A DNA stretch of 64,000 nucleotides, taken from the NCBI RefSeq assembly GCF_001628715.1, contig NZ_CP011120.1, positions 2,589,501-2,653,500 of the forward strand, given 5' to 3'. Below are positions 48,357 through 59,595 of the stretch, piece by piece (within the stretch, counting starts at the first letter, position 1; every line of letters starts with the position of its first letter). The notes beneath the pieces were generated by a model that was not told the DNA's origin, ran no database searches, and worked only from the letters and a program-made list of their open reading frames with translations. This DNA comes from Acetobacter oryzifermentans (GTDB taxonomy: Bacteria; Pseudomonadota; Alphaproteobacteria; Acetobacterales; Acetobacteraceae). The position numbers and the translations under genes were made by a program.

Positions 48357-48391
48357 TGCTGTTATGGCCCTTTGAATAGGCCATAACAGCA
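48357..48391. terminator. Bidirectional terminator between ccmB and yfdX-like gene
   Basis: A 13-bp perfect stem TGCTGTTATGGCC / GGCCATAACAGCA with a 9-nt loop just after the ccmB stop. Confidence 0.8.
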
Positions 48392-48406
48392 GCATATTTG
48401 GCAAAA

Positions 48407-49126
48407 TTACTTAGATGTATTGCCAGATGTCGTCTGCTGATGGCTGACAGCCTGAATATCAACAGAGGCATAACGCACAGAATTTTCCGCATCACGCAGG
48501 GCTTCACTTGCCTTGTACGGATCGTTCTTGATGAACTGTGCAGCGTGGTTCACGTCCTGCCGTGTCTGTTCCAGCGGCACAGCAGCAATGACGTAATCTG
48601 CATCCACCCCAGAAACTTTTAGCACTTCAGAAGCGCGGTCCGGGTCACCTGCACGCAGATGACGGTTGGCCGCGGCAACAGCTGCACTTTTTTCTGTTGT
48701 GGGTTCAACTGTTTCATCCAGAACCAGTTCGCCATCAATCGGCAACCAAGCCACAGGCGTAGTGCTGCCCGTGCCTTTTTTAGCTGTCTGAGCCTGCTTG
48801 GTTTTCACCGGCATCAGTTCAGCTTCTGCTTTCTGGAAAGCAGTATTATCGGCCCGTGCCCGATCCAACGCCTGCTGTGCGCTTGTAATCAGGGTTTTAG
48901 CCCCTTTGAGATCACCATCAAAAATGGCGCGGCGTGCCAGCATCAGTTCTTCAAACGCTGTGTTCCCATCGTCTGAAAGGCGGCCGAAATCCTGCGTTGC
49001 CGCAGATGTTGCAGCATTTGTTGCAGGCACAGCGGCCGTAGATGCTGCCTGCTGCTGTGCCCATGCTGGCGCAACAGCCGTTGTTGCTGCCAGTAGAGCG
49101 CCCAACAGCATACCCGTTTTCTTCAT
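48407..49126 (-). CDS. YfdX-family periplasmic protein
   Basis: A 239-residue exported protein from the ATG at 49126 (MKKTGMLLGALLAATTAVAP), chosen for the GGGAGA ribosome-binding site; the frame is open 31 codons upstream. After a signal peptide ending AWA, the body matches the YfdX pattern: 'FDGDLKGAKTLITSAQQALD', 'AWLPIDGELVLDETV', 'KSAAVAAANRHLRAGDPDRA', 'DVNHAAQFIKNDPYKASEAL'. YfdX proteins are linked to acid and multidrug responses. It lies 116 bp downstream of the decarboxylase gene on the same strand. Confidence 0.87.
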   Translation of the reverse strand: MKKTGMLLGALLAATTAVAPAWAQQQAASTAAVPATNAATSAATQDFGRLSDDGNTAFEELMLARRAIFDGDLKGAKTLITSAQQALDRARADNTAFQKAEAELMPVKTKQAQTAKKGTGSTTPVAWLPIDGELVLDETVEPTTEKSAAVAAANRHLRAGDPDRASEVLKVSGVDADYVIAAVPLEQTRQDVNHAAQFIKNDPYKASEALRDAENSVRYASVDIQAVSHQQTTSGNTSK

Positions 49127-49242
49127 GATTTCTCCCTTTCTGAACGCCATCCATAATGGCCTTGTTTGCGTTCTAATTGTTGAGCGAGAAAGCACGAAAG
49201 CAAAGGCAGGCAAACACAAGGCTGGCCTGCCCTCACATCGGA

Positions 49243-50373
49243 TCAGATATAATGCTCGGTTAATGGCGCAAAACCATTAAACCCCGTCGCACAGTAAGTG
49301 GAGACATAAGCACCGGCCCCCAGCAGATCGACCTGTTCCCCCGCAGCTAAGTCCAGCGGCAGTTCGTAATGCGTTTTCTCGTACATGATATCCGCACCAT
49401 CACAGGTTGGCCCGGCCAGCGCCACACGCCCTGTTGGAGAACCATCCCGACTGGTGCGAATCGCGTAACGAATGGATTCGTTTTCTGTTTCCGCCAAGCC
49501 GCCAAACCGCCCGATATCCAGATACACCCAGCGCAGCCCATCCTTACGCCCACGCGCACTGACAAGCACAACTTCCGAGCGCACCACACCGGCTTCACCC
49601 ACAATAAAACGACCAGGTTCCACCAACATTTCTGGCAATGCATTGCCAAAGTGCTCTGTCATGGCGCGGAAGATGGCCGTAGTGAAGTGATCGATTTCGG
49701 GCACATCATCCCGGTAGCGGATGGGAAAACCGCCCCCCAGATTGACCATGCGCAAATCCAGCCCGGCAACACTTAAATCTGTAAACAGAGCCGCCGCACG
49801 GGCAATGGCAACCTCATAAGCTTCTGCAGAAAGCTGCTGGCTGCCCACATGGAAGGAAAGCCCATACGGATCCAGCCCCAGTTCTCTGGCTGCCAGCATC
49901 AGTTCCTTGGCGGATTCGACGGTAGTGCCAAACTTGCGGGAAAGTGGCCATTCTGCCCCGTAATTATCCACCAGAAGGCGGCAATAAACGCGGCTTCCCG
50001 GTGCGTGTGCAGCCAGTTTTTCCAGCTCTTCCCGGCAATCAAAAACAAACATCCGCACACCGGCTTCATAAGCAGCACGGATAGCAGAAACCTTTTTAAC
50101 CGTATTCCCAAAGGAAATGGCATCCGGGCTGGCGCCTGCCTGCAGGCATAGGGAAACTTCTTCCCACGAAGCGGCATCAAAGCAGGAGCCAAGCTCAACC
50201 AACCGCCGCAGAATAGGCTGCGCTGGATTAGCTTTAACGGCATAGTAAATACGAGCCTGCGGCAAAGCTTTGCCCAATGCATGATAGCGGTCTGCTACGG
50301 CATCCACATCGAGAACAAGACAAGGCGTTGCCGGCTTTTGCTCGGCAAGAAAACGGGTGATTTTGGGATTCAT
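49243..50373 (-). CDS. Ornithine/lysine decarboxylase, fold-III PLP
   Basis: A 376-residue alanine racemase-fold decarboxylase making putrescine or cadaverine. The start MNPKITRFLAEQ at 50373 has GGGGGAG 7 bases upstream; a longer open frame to 50556 is not protein-like. PLP Lys in YYAVKANPAQP, 'FHVGSQQLS', 'NLGGGFP', 'EPGRFIVGEAG' and the catalytic GPTCDGADI (ODC-type) are present. Substrate preference between ornithine and lysine cannot be fixed by eye. About 180 bp of GC-rich, hairpin-forming leader precedes it. Confidence 0.9.
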   Translation of the reverse strand: MNPKITRFLAEQKPATPCLVLDVDAVADRYHALGKALPQARIYYAVKANPAQPILRRLVELGSCFDAASWEEVSLCLQAGASPDAISFGNTVKKVSAIRAAYEAGVRMFVFDCREELEKLAAHAPGSRVYCRLLVDNYGAEWPLSRKFGTTVESAKELMLAARELGLDPYGLSFHVGSQQLSAEAYEVAIARAAALFTDLSVAGLDLRMVNLGGGFPIRYRDDVPEIDHFTTAIFRAMTEHFGNALPEMLVEPGRFIVGEAGVVRSEVVLVSARGRKDGLRWVYLDIGRFGGLAETENESIRYAIRTSRDGSPTGRVALAGPTCDGADIMYEKTHYELPLDLAAGEQVDLLGAGAYVSTYCATGFNGFAPLTEHYI

Positions 50374-50560
50374 ATCCCCACTCCCCCAGATCAGGCTCCT
50401 CCGCCTGAACAGCGCGGAGAAGGACGTTGCGAAACGGTCTAACGGACCAGCGACCAAAGGCAGATGCACGAAACATCCCGATTGCCAGAACGCTTGACGT
50501 CGTTGCGTAACCTCAGAGGGCCAGTGGCACGTGCGTTGCTGCGTAGGGGCGTGCATATGA
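50374..50560 (-). promoter_or_regulatory. Structured 5' leader of the decarboxylase gene
   Basis: No independent gene is seen here. On the mRNA strand a 6-bp stem TCAGGC / GCCTGA presents GGAGGA in its loop (50391-50408), upstream of the real ribosome-binding site GGGGGAG (50381-50387). Another small hairpin (GGTC...GACC) lies at 50436-50448. The rest, 50561-50830, holds no feature I can support. Whether this is a polyamine-responsive leader, as known upstream of some speF genes, is unproven. Confidence 0.3.
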
Positions 50561-50830
50561 GGCCAAAGCGCAACAAGTGCAAGTCAAAAACATTCAAAAA
50601 ACAAAAAAACATGGCACTTGGCCATCATGCCCGATAAGACAAGGCAAGCTTTATACACGGCATTTATGCTCGTTTTTGGCAAAAGCATGCAGAGTTAACT
50701 TTTTGTTCCTGCAAGAAAGCATGCCTCTTTACCGCACACCATGCCGTTATTGTTTTGGTGTGCTGCTACAAGTTTATCGCTGGTGCCGCAGAAGGTGCCT
50801 CTTACCTTAACGAAGGACGCTCCAATCCCG

Positions 50831-51811
50831 ATGCAGGTTATCTGTCAGCCCGATACGCGCCCATCTGTGCACCCGGATTCTCACTCCCACACGATTCATG
50901 AAAACGTGCAACCCAATTTTTCTCGCCCTTCTGAACTGGGGCGGAAAGATTGGAAGATTATTTTACAGCGCACAGTTAAAAGCCTTATTTCAGGCCCCAC
51001 CACGTTGGTGGCCGCTGGTTGCGCATTTTATACCACGCTCTCCCTATTTCCGGCCATCAGCTCCCTGATCTCCATTTATGGGTTGGCTTTTGATGTGCAG
51101 ACCGTGGCGCCACAGATGGAAGTCTTGCGCAACCTGCTGCCACCCAATGCCTTCACTCTGCTTTATGATCGTGTGCAAACACTGGTAGCTGAGCCGCCCT
51201 CATCTCTCACATTCAACCTGATTATTTCAGTCAGCGTGGCTTTGTGGTCTGCCTCTGCGGCAACGCGGTCTATTATTTCTGCCTTGAATATCGCGTATAA
51301 TACACGTGAAAATCGTAATTTCTTTATATTTCAGATTACTGCCTTTGCCCTTACTCTTTGCGGCATTCTGGGCGCAGTGCTTACTTTGGCCCTTATGGTA
51401 GCCATGCCTCTGCTGCTTAACCTTCCGGCATTGCTACACATTCCCACTCCTCCCGGTTCCATTGAATTTATGGCCCGGTGGAGCGGCCCGGTGGTGATGT
51501 TTACATTTGAAACTCTGGCTCTTTCCGCACTGTACAGATTTGGCCCCAACCGGCACATTTCCACCCAATGGCGCTGGGTTCTGCCCGGAGCCGTCTGCTC
51601 CACGTTAACGTGGATTGCGGCATCACTCGGCTTTTCCTACTACGTGGCACATATTGCCAGTTACAGCGCCACTTATGGGCCACTAGGGGCCTTTATCGCC
51701 ATTATGATGTGGTTTTTTGTAACCGCATGGGTGGTACTTATGGGGGCTGAACTGAATGCTGAGATGGAAAGCTACGCCCGTGGTATTACACGGCAGCCTC
51801 TGGAAGTTTGA
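50831..51811 (+). CDS. YihY/BrkB-family membrane protein
   Basis: A 326-residue inner-membrane protein with six hydrophobic segments after a polar N-terminal stretch of about 55 residues. The family pattern is clear: 'AAGCAFYTTLSLFPAISSLI', 'LWSASAATRSIISALNIAYN', 'LLGAVLTLALMV'-like helices and 'YGPLGAFIAIMMWFFVTAWV'. It was once called RNase BN, now considered a transporter-like protein of unknown function. The ATG at 50831 is a compromise; an in-frame ATG at 50741 would add 30 residues. Ends at a strong terminator. Confidence 0.86.
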   Translation: MQVICQPDTRPSVHPDSHSHTIHENVQPNFSRPSELGRKDWKIILQRTVKSLISGPTTLVAAGCAFYTTLSLFPAISSLISIYGLAFDVQTVAPQMEVLRNLLPPNAFTLLYDRVQTLVAEPPSSLTFNLIISVSVALWSASAATRSIISALNIAYNTRENRNFFIFQITAFALTLCGILGAVLTLALMVAMPLLLNLPALLHIPTPPGSIEFMARWSGPVVMFTFETLALSALYRFGPNRHISTQWRWVLPGAVCSTLTWIAASLGFSYYVAHIASYSATYGPLGAFIAIMMWFFVTAWVVLMGAELNAEMESYARGITRQPLEV

Positions 51812-51832
51812 TCAGCCAGAATCCAGACATCA

Positions 51833-51870
51833 TCAAAAGGGGGTATCCTGATCAGGATACCCCCTTTTGA
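51833..51870. terminator. Perfect 38-bp palindromic terminator
   Basis: A perfect dyad of 19-bp arms (TCAAAAGGGGGTATCCTGA and its complement), with TGATCA at the centre and A/T ends, between the convergent yihY-like and rlpA genes; works in both directions. Confidence 0.92.
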
Positions 51871-51910
51871 TTCTCTACAATGCTTTTTGTAAAAACCTGC
51901 CGTATTCGTC

Positions 51911-52531
51911 TTAACGGCGGTGACGTGCCCTATGAAGAGGGCGTGCTGTGTGCGGTGCGGTGTCCTGCAAGGAAAGGCTGCTATCAGCCAAACCACCTTC
52001 ATCTGGCGCAGATGCCACTTCAACCGGAGCGGGCTCTACCCGCACATGGGCAATACCACTGTTCAACATCCCCAATTCCGCGGCTGCGGCTTTGGAGACA
52101 TCAATAATACGGCCACGGCTATAAGGCCCACGATCATTGACTGTAACCACCACAGAACGCCCAGTATCCTCCGAAACAACCCGGAGCTTGCTGCCCAGTG
52201 GCGCTGTTGGATGTGCGGCTGTAAGGCTGGCCTTATCAAACCGTGCACCAGAAGATGTGCGCCGGTTATGGAAGCGCCCCCCATACCAACTGGCCACACC
52301 TTTTTGAAAAATGCGCTGCGCCTTATTTGTATCAGAATCCGCAGTGGCGACTGTCTGTGCGCTACGCCCAGCCAATGCACGGCGGACAGAATCTGCCCAC
52401 TCCGTGCCACCTTGCCCGGCCTCTGCTGCCTGAACAGCGGAAGCCGACAAAAGAGAAGACATAACAAACACACTTCCAAGAAGTGCCCGGCGCAGGGCTG
52501 ACATCCGCCTGTTTACTCCATTTTCTGACAT
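51911..52531 (-). CDS. RlpA-like septal ring lytic transglycosylase
   Basis: Exported double-psi beta-barrel protein that cleaves denuded peptidoglycan glycan strands. From the ATG at 52531 (MSENGVNRRMSALRR) it has 206 residues; the internal ATG at 52504, behind GGAG, is equally plausible. A signal peptide ends near VQAA. The RlpA motif 'GVASWYGGRFHNRRTSSG', 'PLGSKLRVV' and 'VNDRGPYSRGRIIDVS' is present. No SPOR domain is found, unlike E. coli RlpA; the C terminus is short and His/Arg-rich. Confidence 0.9.
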   Translation of the reverse strand: MSENGVNRRMSALRRALLGSVFVMSSLLSASAVQAAEAGQGGTEWADSVRRALAGRSAQTVATADSDTNKAQRIFQKGVASWYGGRFHNRRTSSGARFDKASLTAAHPTAPLGSKLRVVSEDTGRSVVVTVNDRGPYSRGRIIDVSKAAAAELGMLNSGIAHVRVEPAPVEVASAPDEGGLADSSLSLQDTAPHTARPLHRARHRR

Positions 52532-52764
52532 CGTTCTGTTCGCCAGAAGACCGTGTTCACATTGTAAAAGCAATCTTTTTCAACCTTCAGAATGCAAATA
52601 CAGATTTATAGTCACTTATGTTCAACACGCTTATCGTGACAAAAATATGGCCTTAAAGCACGCAACTCCGCTGCACGTATTTTTGCTAGACTGCATTTTC
52701 CTGCCCACCAGCATGCCTCTTCTCTTGGATACGGGGCAGCATCGTGCTACGGCCCCTTCCTGTT

Positions 52765-53217
52765 ATGGAAAGACCTCTTATTGCTGTACTCAACGGCCCC
52801 AACCTGAATATGCTTGGCCAGCGCCAACCCGAAATATACGGGCGGGCAACGCTGGACGACGTGGAACAACTTTGCCTGCAAACAGCTGAAAAGCTGGGCT
52901 TGGCCATAGATTTCCGCCAGACCAACATTGAAGGTGAGCTGATTTCCTGGGTGCAGGACTGCCGCAAGCGTGCGCGGGGCATTATCATCAACCCGGCTGG
53001 CTATACACATACGTCTATCGCCCTGCTGGATGCCCTGCTGACAACAGACTTGCCTGTGATAGAGGTTCATATCTCCAACATTCACCGCCGCGAGCCATTC
53101 CGCCATCATTCCTATGTCTCTCGCGCCGCTACAGGCGTTATCTGTGGGCTAGGCGTGGCGGGGTATTCTCTGGCATTGCAGGCAATGACCGATCTTATTC
53201 TGAATGAGGATGACTGA
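52765..53217 (+). CDS. aroQ: 3-dehydroquinate dehydratase, type II
   Basis: Third step of the shikimate pathway. From the ATG at 52765 ([18 protein letters not shown]) it has 150 residues, the usual size. Type II motifs: [17 protein letters not shown] with catalytic Tyr, '[17 protein letters not shown]', '[17 protein letters not shown]' and '[19 protein letters not shown]'. A GTG 7 codons upstream is possible. Its TGA overlaps the accB ATG by one base, forming an aroQ-accB-accC operon common in Proteobacteria. Confidence 0.96.
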   Translation: MERPLIAVLNGPNLNMLGQRQPEIYGRATLDDVEQLCLQTAEKLGLAIDFRQTNIEGELISWVQDCRKRARGIIINPAGYTHTSIALLDALLTTDLPVIEVHISNIHRREPFRHHSYVSRAATGVICGLGVAGYSLALQAMTDLILNEDD

Positions 53218-53690
53218 TGAGCGGATTGCTCGTGGATGCGGAGGCCATTCGGGCTCTGGCTGAAATTCTGGCCGAAACCGGCCTGACTGAAATTGAAGTA
53301 TCGGAAAAGGACAGCCGCATTCGCGTTGCCCGCATGCCTGCCCCCGTGCAAGCTGTGGCCGCCGCGCCTCAGGCCGTTGCAGCTCCGGCACCGGCCCCCG
53401 CCGCAGCCCCGGCGGAAGCCACAGTGCCTGCCGCCCCGGCAGACCTTTCTCGCCATCCGGGCGCTGTAAACAGCCCAATGGTGGGTGTGGCTTACCTGAC
53501 ACCAGATCCGTCCTCCCCTCCTTTTGCCAGCGAAGGCCAGATTGTAACTGCCGGCCAGACCCTGATGCTGATTGAAGCCATGAAAACCTTCAACCAGATC
53601 AAGGCTCCTAAAGGTGGCACGCTTAAAGCCCTGCTGGTGGCTTCGGGCGATCCGGTAGAATACGGCCAGCCGCTTGCTATTATTGAGTAA
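53217..53690 (+). CDS. accB: Biotin carboxyl carrier protein of acetyl-CoA carboxylase
   Basis: Carries biotin between the carboxylase and transferase parts of acetyl-CoA carboxylase, in fatty acid synthesis. The 157-residue protein has an N-terminal helix region, an Ala/Pro-rich flexible linker (about 41-76), and the biotinyl domain with the biotin-accepting Lys123 in [15 protein letters not shown]. Overlaps aroQ and accC by one base each. Confidence 0.97.
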   Translation: MSGLLVDAEAIRALAEILAETGLTEIEVSEKDSRIRVARMPAPVQAVAAAPQAVAAPAPAPAAAPAEATVPAAPADLSRHPGAVNSPMVGVAYLTPDPSSPPFASEGQIVTAGQTLMLIEAMKTFNQIKAPKGGTLKALLVASGDPVEYGQPLAIIE

Positions 53691-55033
53691 TGTTTTCTAA
53701 GATCCTTATCGCCAACCGAGGCGAAATTGCCCTTCGTATCCTGCGCGCCTGCCGGGAGCTAGGGATCAAGACCGTAGCGGTACATTCCACTGCGGATGAA
53801 GACGCCATGCATGTTCGGCTGGCAGATGAAGCTGTTTGCATAGGGCCGCCAGCCTCGCGCGATTCTTATCTGAACGTAGCTGCAATTCTTTCTGCAGCCA
53901 CCATTACCGGGGCGGAAGCTATTCACCCCGGTTATGGTTTTCTTTCAGAAAATGCTGATTTTGCCGAAACGGTGGAAGCACACGGCCTAACCTTTATTGG
54001 CCCTACGGCGGAGCATATCCGCATGATGGGGGATAAGATTACCGCCAAAACCACCATGCAGATGCTGGGCGTGCCCTTGGTGCCCGGTTCTGATGGTGAA
54101 CTGACAAGCCTAGAAGAAGCCCGCGAAGTTGCTGATAAAGTGGGCTACCCAGTGCTGATCAAGGCTGCGGCTGGCGGTGGTGGCCGTGGCATGAAGGTGG
54201 CCCAAACGGCAGACGATCTGGAAGATGCCTGGAAAATGGCCCGCGCCGAAGCACGTGCTGCTTTTGGTAACGATGCTGTTTATCTGGAAAAATACATGGA
54301 TCGGCCACGTCATATTGAACTCCAGATTCTGGGGGACAATTACGGCAACGTGGTGCATTTTGGGGAACGCGACTGCTCTCTCCAGCGCCGCCACCAGAAA
54401 CTTCTGGAAGAAGCGGGTTCTCCTGCCCTTACGGCAGAACAGCGTGATGCCATTGGCCAGACAGCCACGCAGGCCCTTTCCAAAATGGGCTATCGCAACG
54501 CGGGCACGCTGGAATTCCTGTATCAGGATGGACAGTTCTGCTTCATTGAAATGAACACCCGCCTTCAGGTCGAACATCCAGTAACCGAAATGGTGTGTGA
54601 TGTGGATTTGGTGCGTGAGCAAATCCGCTTGGCCGCTGGTGAGCAGCTTGGCTACACGCAGAAGGATATTTCATTTTCTGGCCATGCCATTGAATGCCGT
54701 ATCAATGCGGAAGATCCAGACAACTTTACCCCCTGCCCCGGCACGGTTGCTGTTTACCATCCACCCGGCGGTTTGGGTGTACGTGTAGATAGCGCCCTTT
54801 ACACCGGTTACCGCGTACCACCTTTTTACGACAGCATGATTGCCAAGCTGATCGTACACGCCCCTACGCGTGAGCAGGCTATTGCCCGCATGCAGCGTGC
54901 GTTGGATGAATTTGTGGTGGAAGGTATTAAAACTGTTATTCCGCTGCACCGCCGTATTCTGGAAGATCCAGAATTCCAGAAGGGTGATTACACCATCCAT
55001 TGGTTGGAGCAATTTACAGCCAAACCACACTAA
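53690..55033 (+). CDS. accC: Biotin carboxylase subunit of acetyl-CoA carboxylase
   Basis: ATP-grasp enzyme that carboxylates the biotin of AccB. The 447 residues show '[20 protein letters not shown]', '[16 protein letters not shown]', the glycine-rich ATP loop '[13 protein letters not shown]', and '[16 protein letters not shown]'. It is the last gene of the aroQ-accB-accC operon and is followed by a terminator. Confidence 0.98.
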   Translation: MFSKILIANRGEIALRILRACRELGIKTVAVHSTADEDAMHVRLADEAVCIGPPASRDSYLNVAAILSAATITGAEAIHPGYGFLSENADFAETVEAHGLTFIGPTAEHIRMMGDKITAKTTMQMLGVPLVPGSDGELTSLEEAREVADKVGYPVLIKAAAGGGGRGMKVAQTADDLEDAWKMARAEARAAFGNDAVYLEKYMDRPRHIELQILGDNYGNVVHFGERDCSLQRRHQKLLEEAGSPALTAEQRDAIGQTATQALSKMGYRNAGTLEFLYQDGQFCFIEMNTRLQVEHPVTEMVCDVDLVREQIRLAAGEQLGYTQKDISFSGHAIECRINAEDPDNFTPCPGTVAVYHPPGGLGVRVDSALYTGYRVPPFYDSMIAKLIVHAPTREQAIARMQRALDEFVVEGIKTVIPLHRRILEDPEFQKGDYTIHWLEQFTAKPH

Positions 55034-55063
55034 ACTGCGGTTTGACTGTTGTATGGCGACCAC

Positions 55064-55104
55064 AAAAAACCCGGCGCATCTTTTAGGATGCCGCCGGGTT
55101 TTTT
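55064..55104 (+). terminator. Intrinsic terminator of the acc operon
   Basis: Stem AAAAAACCCGGCGCATC / GATGC-C-GCCGGGTTTTTT with one bulged C, a TTTTAG loop and a T6 tail, 30 bp after accC. Confidence 0.92.
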
Positions 55105-55128
55105 GTATTTGGATCTTAAGATCAGCAA

Positions 55129-56616
55129 TTAGGCACTAGGCGTCACCCCAACAGCTTCCTCTTCTTCCTCATCATAGGAGCGAATGCGCGGATCTTGTCC
55201 CACACGCGGGCGGAATTCACCACGGCGCAAAGCTGTTTCAATATCTTCCAACGTTGCCCCAGCTGTTTCCGGCACACAGAAGAAAACAAACAAGACAGAC
55301 GCAAGGTTAACACCAGCATAAATCCACATGGTGCCACCCAAAGAAACTGTCTGCACCAATGTAAGAGCCGTGGATGTTACCAGCAGATCAGCCCCCCACA
55401 GCATGGCCGCATGTATACTGGTTGCCGCAGCACGCATAGGCAGCGGAAACAACTCTGCCCCCAAAAGCCAGCCCACAACCTGAATACCGCCAGAATTAAA
55501 CAGCATAAACAGCAGCAAGAAGGCCACAATCAACCAGCTTCCCACACTCCCCTGAGCTGGATGCATGGCAAAAACAATGCCCAGGCCAATAAGGCTTACA
55601 ACAGAGCCCGGCCCCATAATAAGCACCAAGCGCCGACGGCCAATTTTATCTACAAACAAGCACCCAAGCAGGGTCATGATGAGATAAACAAGCGCGATTC
55701 CCAAGCTTGTCAGCAGTGCTGATGAACTTCCAAACCCTGCGTCAGACAGAAAGGTAGGGGTATAGTAGATCATCATCTCCAGCCCACCAGCCTGCGTAAA
55801 GAAGGCAATCCCTAAGGCAGCTATCAGCGCAGGGCGCACCCAAGGTAGCTTCAGGCCCTTCCAGCCACGCTCATCTTCATCTAGATTTACAACATTGGCG
55901 TGGATCTCATTGATCTCGCGCTGAATGACCTTGCGGGAAGAACGCACACGCCCAAGCTGCTCTACCGCAGATTCCAGCCCTTCATTTTCAGCAGTCCAAC
56001 GTGGGCTTTTGGGCAGAAAAAACATGCTGATAAAAACAAAAGCAGCCGGGATAGCGGCCACAGAAATCATGGGCCGCCAACCCCATTTTTCACGCATGGT
56101 AAAACCAACCAAGTTGGCCAGAAAAATGCCAATTCCAATAGCCACGTTAAACAGCGTTACCAAATTGCCGCGCTTGCTGGCTGGGGCCAATTCCGAAATA
56201 TATGTTGGCACCACCTGCGTAGCCCCACCCACTGCGCAGCCCAAAAATACACGGGCAATAATGAGGCTGGTAAGATTGGGTGCGTAAGAACACGCTAATG
56301 CACCAATTACAAAAACTGCGGTAACGACCATAACCGAAACACGGCGGCCAAAGCGTTCTGATAAGTTGGCAATGCCCATGGCACCAATAACAGCGCCTAC
56401 CAGAATAGCTGATGTAACAATTTCCTCCTGACCAGCAGTCAGATGAAAATCTTTTGTAATAAGAAGAAGGGCACCAGAAATAATACCGGTATCGTAGCCG
56501 TAAAGACCACCACAGATGGCAGAAACAAATGCTGCAATCCACAACACGTGCTTGGCATACGGAGAAATATCGAGATTTTGTATAGCTTCTTGAGCTCGTT
56601 TCTTTTCAGATTTCAT
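55129..56616 (-). CDS. Sugar porter (MFS) transporter
   Basis: A 495-residue twelve-helix proton symporter of the GalP/XylE/GLUT type: 'GGLYGYDTGIISGALLLI', 'SERFGRRVSVM', PKSPRWTAENEG before the central loop, and 'DKIGRRRLVLIMGPG' plus 'FVFFCVPETAGATLEDIE' near the end. The sugar is not predictable. The C-terminal tail is acidic. Upstream lies a perfect inverted repeat that could be its operator. Confidence 0.93.
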   Translation of the reverse strand: MKSEKKRAQEAIQNLDISPYAKHVLWIAAFVSAICGGLYGYDTGIISGALLLITKDFHLTAGQEEIVTSAILVGAVIGAMGIANLSERFGRRVSVMVVTAVFVIGALACSYAPNLTSLIIARVFLGCAVGGATQVVPTYISELAPASKRGNLVTLFNVAIGIGIFLANLVGFTMREKWGWRPMISVAAIPAAFVFISMFFLPKSPRWTAENEGLESAVEQLGRVRSSRKVIQREINEIHANVVNLDEDERGWKGLKLPWVRPALIAALGIAFFTQAGGLEMMIYYTPTFLSDAGFGSSSALLTSLGIALVYLIMTLLGCLFVDKIGRRRLVLIMGPGSVVSLIGLGIVFAMHPAQGSVGSWLIVAFLLLFMLFNSGGIQVVGWLLGAELFPLPMRAAATSIHAAMLWGADLLVTSTALTLVQTVSLGGTMWIYAGVNLASVLFVFFCVPETAGATLEDIETALRRGEFRPRVGQDPRIRSYDEEEEEAVGVTPSA

Positions 56617-56654
56617 GCTGTGATTATGCCATGATTAGAAAATTATTGCATAGC

Positions 56655-56679
56655 TGACATAATTTTATTTATTATGTCA
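56655..56679. promoter_or_regulatory. Inverted repeat upstream of sugar porter gene
   Basis: TGACATAAT-TTTATTT-ATTATGTCA, 9-bp perfect arms, lies 38 bp upstream of the porter ATG. A third copy of TGACATAAT lies at 56758-56766, overlapping the thiC -35 element. Confidence 0.45.
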
Positions 56680-56756
56680 CAAATAGGCTTTTATGCCTTA
56701 CGCATTTCACCCTTCTAAAACGCACGCATACGTTTTTCGTTTCCCTTTGATTTTTC

Positions 56757-56784
56757 TTGACATAATTGCACTTAAAGCTATCTG
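56757..56784 (+). promoter_or_regulatory. Promoter of thiC
   Basis: A consensus TTGACA (-35), 16-bp spacer and TATCTG (-10) place the transcript start near 56790, just before the TPP riboswitch aptamer. Confidence 0.55.
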
Positions 56785-56793
56785 CTGTCCGAT

Positions 56794-58902
<2,109 letters not shown>

Positions 58903-58920
58903 GTTACCAAACTGATAACA

Positions 58921-58955
58921 AAAAGCCCCGGGCCAATAGCCCGGGGCTTTTTTTA
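58921..58955 (+). terminator. Intrinsic terminator of thiC
   Basis: A 13-bp perfect stem AAAAGCCCCGGGC / GCCCGGGGCTTTT with loop CAATA and a run of T. Confidence 0.93.
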
Positions 58956-58975
58956 TGCCCTCAAAAATCACGTTG

Positions 58976-59506
58976 TTAGAAATAGTGCCTTAAATAAACT
59001 TTCGGCACTCCTTCACTGTTCAGGCATGAAAATACAATAACAGCGGCCCATACCACGCAGGACGCCACACAAAACGCTTTTGTCCATTTTGGCAGATCAT
59101 TATCCCGACCAGCCATCACCGGCCAGTAAATAGATTTATGCCCCAACCATGCCAGAACACCCGCCACGGCCAATGCTATCAATTTAGGAGAAAGATACGC
59201 CCGATTGCCGATATGCACTGGATCATAAAAAAACAAAGCGAAACCAGAGATCATCGCCAAGGCATAACTGATATGCAGTGGCTTCACCATAAACCGTGAA
59301 ATGCGCACCACTGTTGGCCGATCCAGATTTTGAATAACAGCGAGAATAAACAGAAATTCCAGACCAAAAAACGCTGCCATTGTAAGAATATGTACAATTC
59401 TCGCAAGGTAATGCACTGGCTGGAACCAGAAATGATAAGCCCGACTATCTAACGCCATAAGCAAGGAGTTGGGCAGGCGCAGGAACGCCAAGGGATGAGA
59501 TGACAT
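58976..59506 (-). CDS. Four-helix, His-rich membrane protein beside iron uptake genes
   Basis: Unrecognised 176-residue membrane protein with four hydrophobic segments (about 33-57, 76-94, 107-123, 143-161). Histidines cluster at helix edges: His25, His32, His39 in 'YHFWFQPVHYLARIVHI', His78, His98 and His123. This pattern resembles small cytochrome b561-like or CopD-like proteins that bind heme or metal, but no family signature is certain. It is divergent from the cupredoxin gene across 89 bp with a Fur-like box, so it may be co-regulated and supply electrons or handle metal for iron uptake (inference). Confidence 0.7.
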   Translation of the reverse strand: MSSHPLAFLRLPNSLLMALDSRAYHFWFQPVHYLARIVHILTMAAFFGLEFLFILAVIQNLDRPTVVRISRFMVKPLHISYALAMISGFALFFYDPVHIGNRAYLSPKLIALAVAGVLAWLGHKSIYWPVMAGRDNDLPKWTKAFCVASCVVWAAVIVFSCLNSEGVPKVYLRHYF

Positions 59507-59544
59507 AAGCGTTAAGCTCGCGGGTTATCTGGTGTGATTGACTT

Positions 59545-59559
59545 TGACAATGATTCGCA
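59545..59559. promoter_or_regulatory. Fur-like box upstream of the ftr-type genes
   Basis: TGACAAT-G-ATTCGCA fits the 7-1-7 Fur pattern TGATAAT-N-ATTATCA at 11 of 14 positions and lies in the divergent gap between the membrane protein and the cupredoxin gene. Confidence 0.5.
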
Positions 59560-59595
59560 CTAATCCAAACGGCATGACTGATGGAGTATCATACA

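Noticed and set aside
50374..50556. N-terminal extension of the decarboxylase
   Set aside because: The added 61 residues are not protein-like for this family, and a good ribosome-binding site precedes the ATG at 50373.
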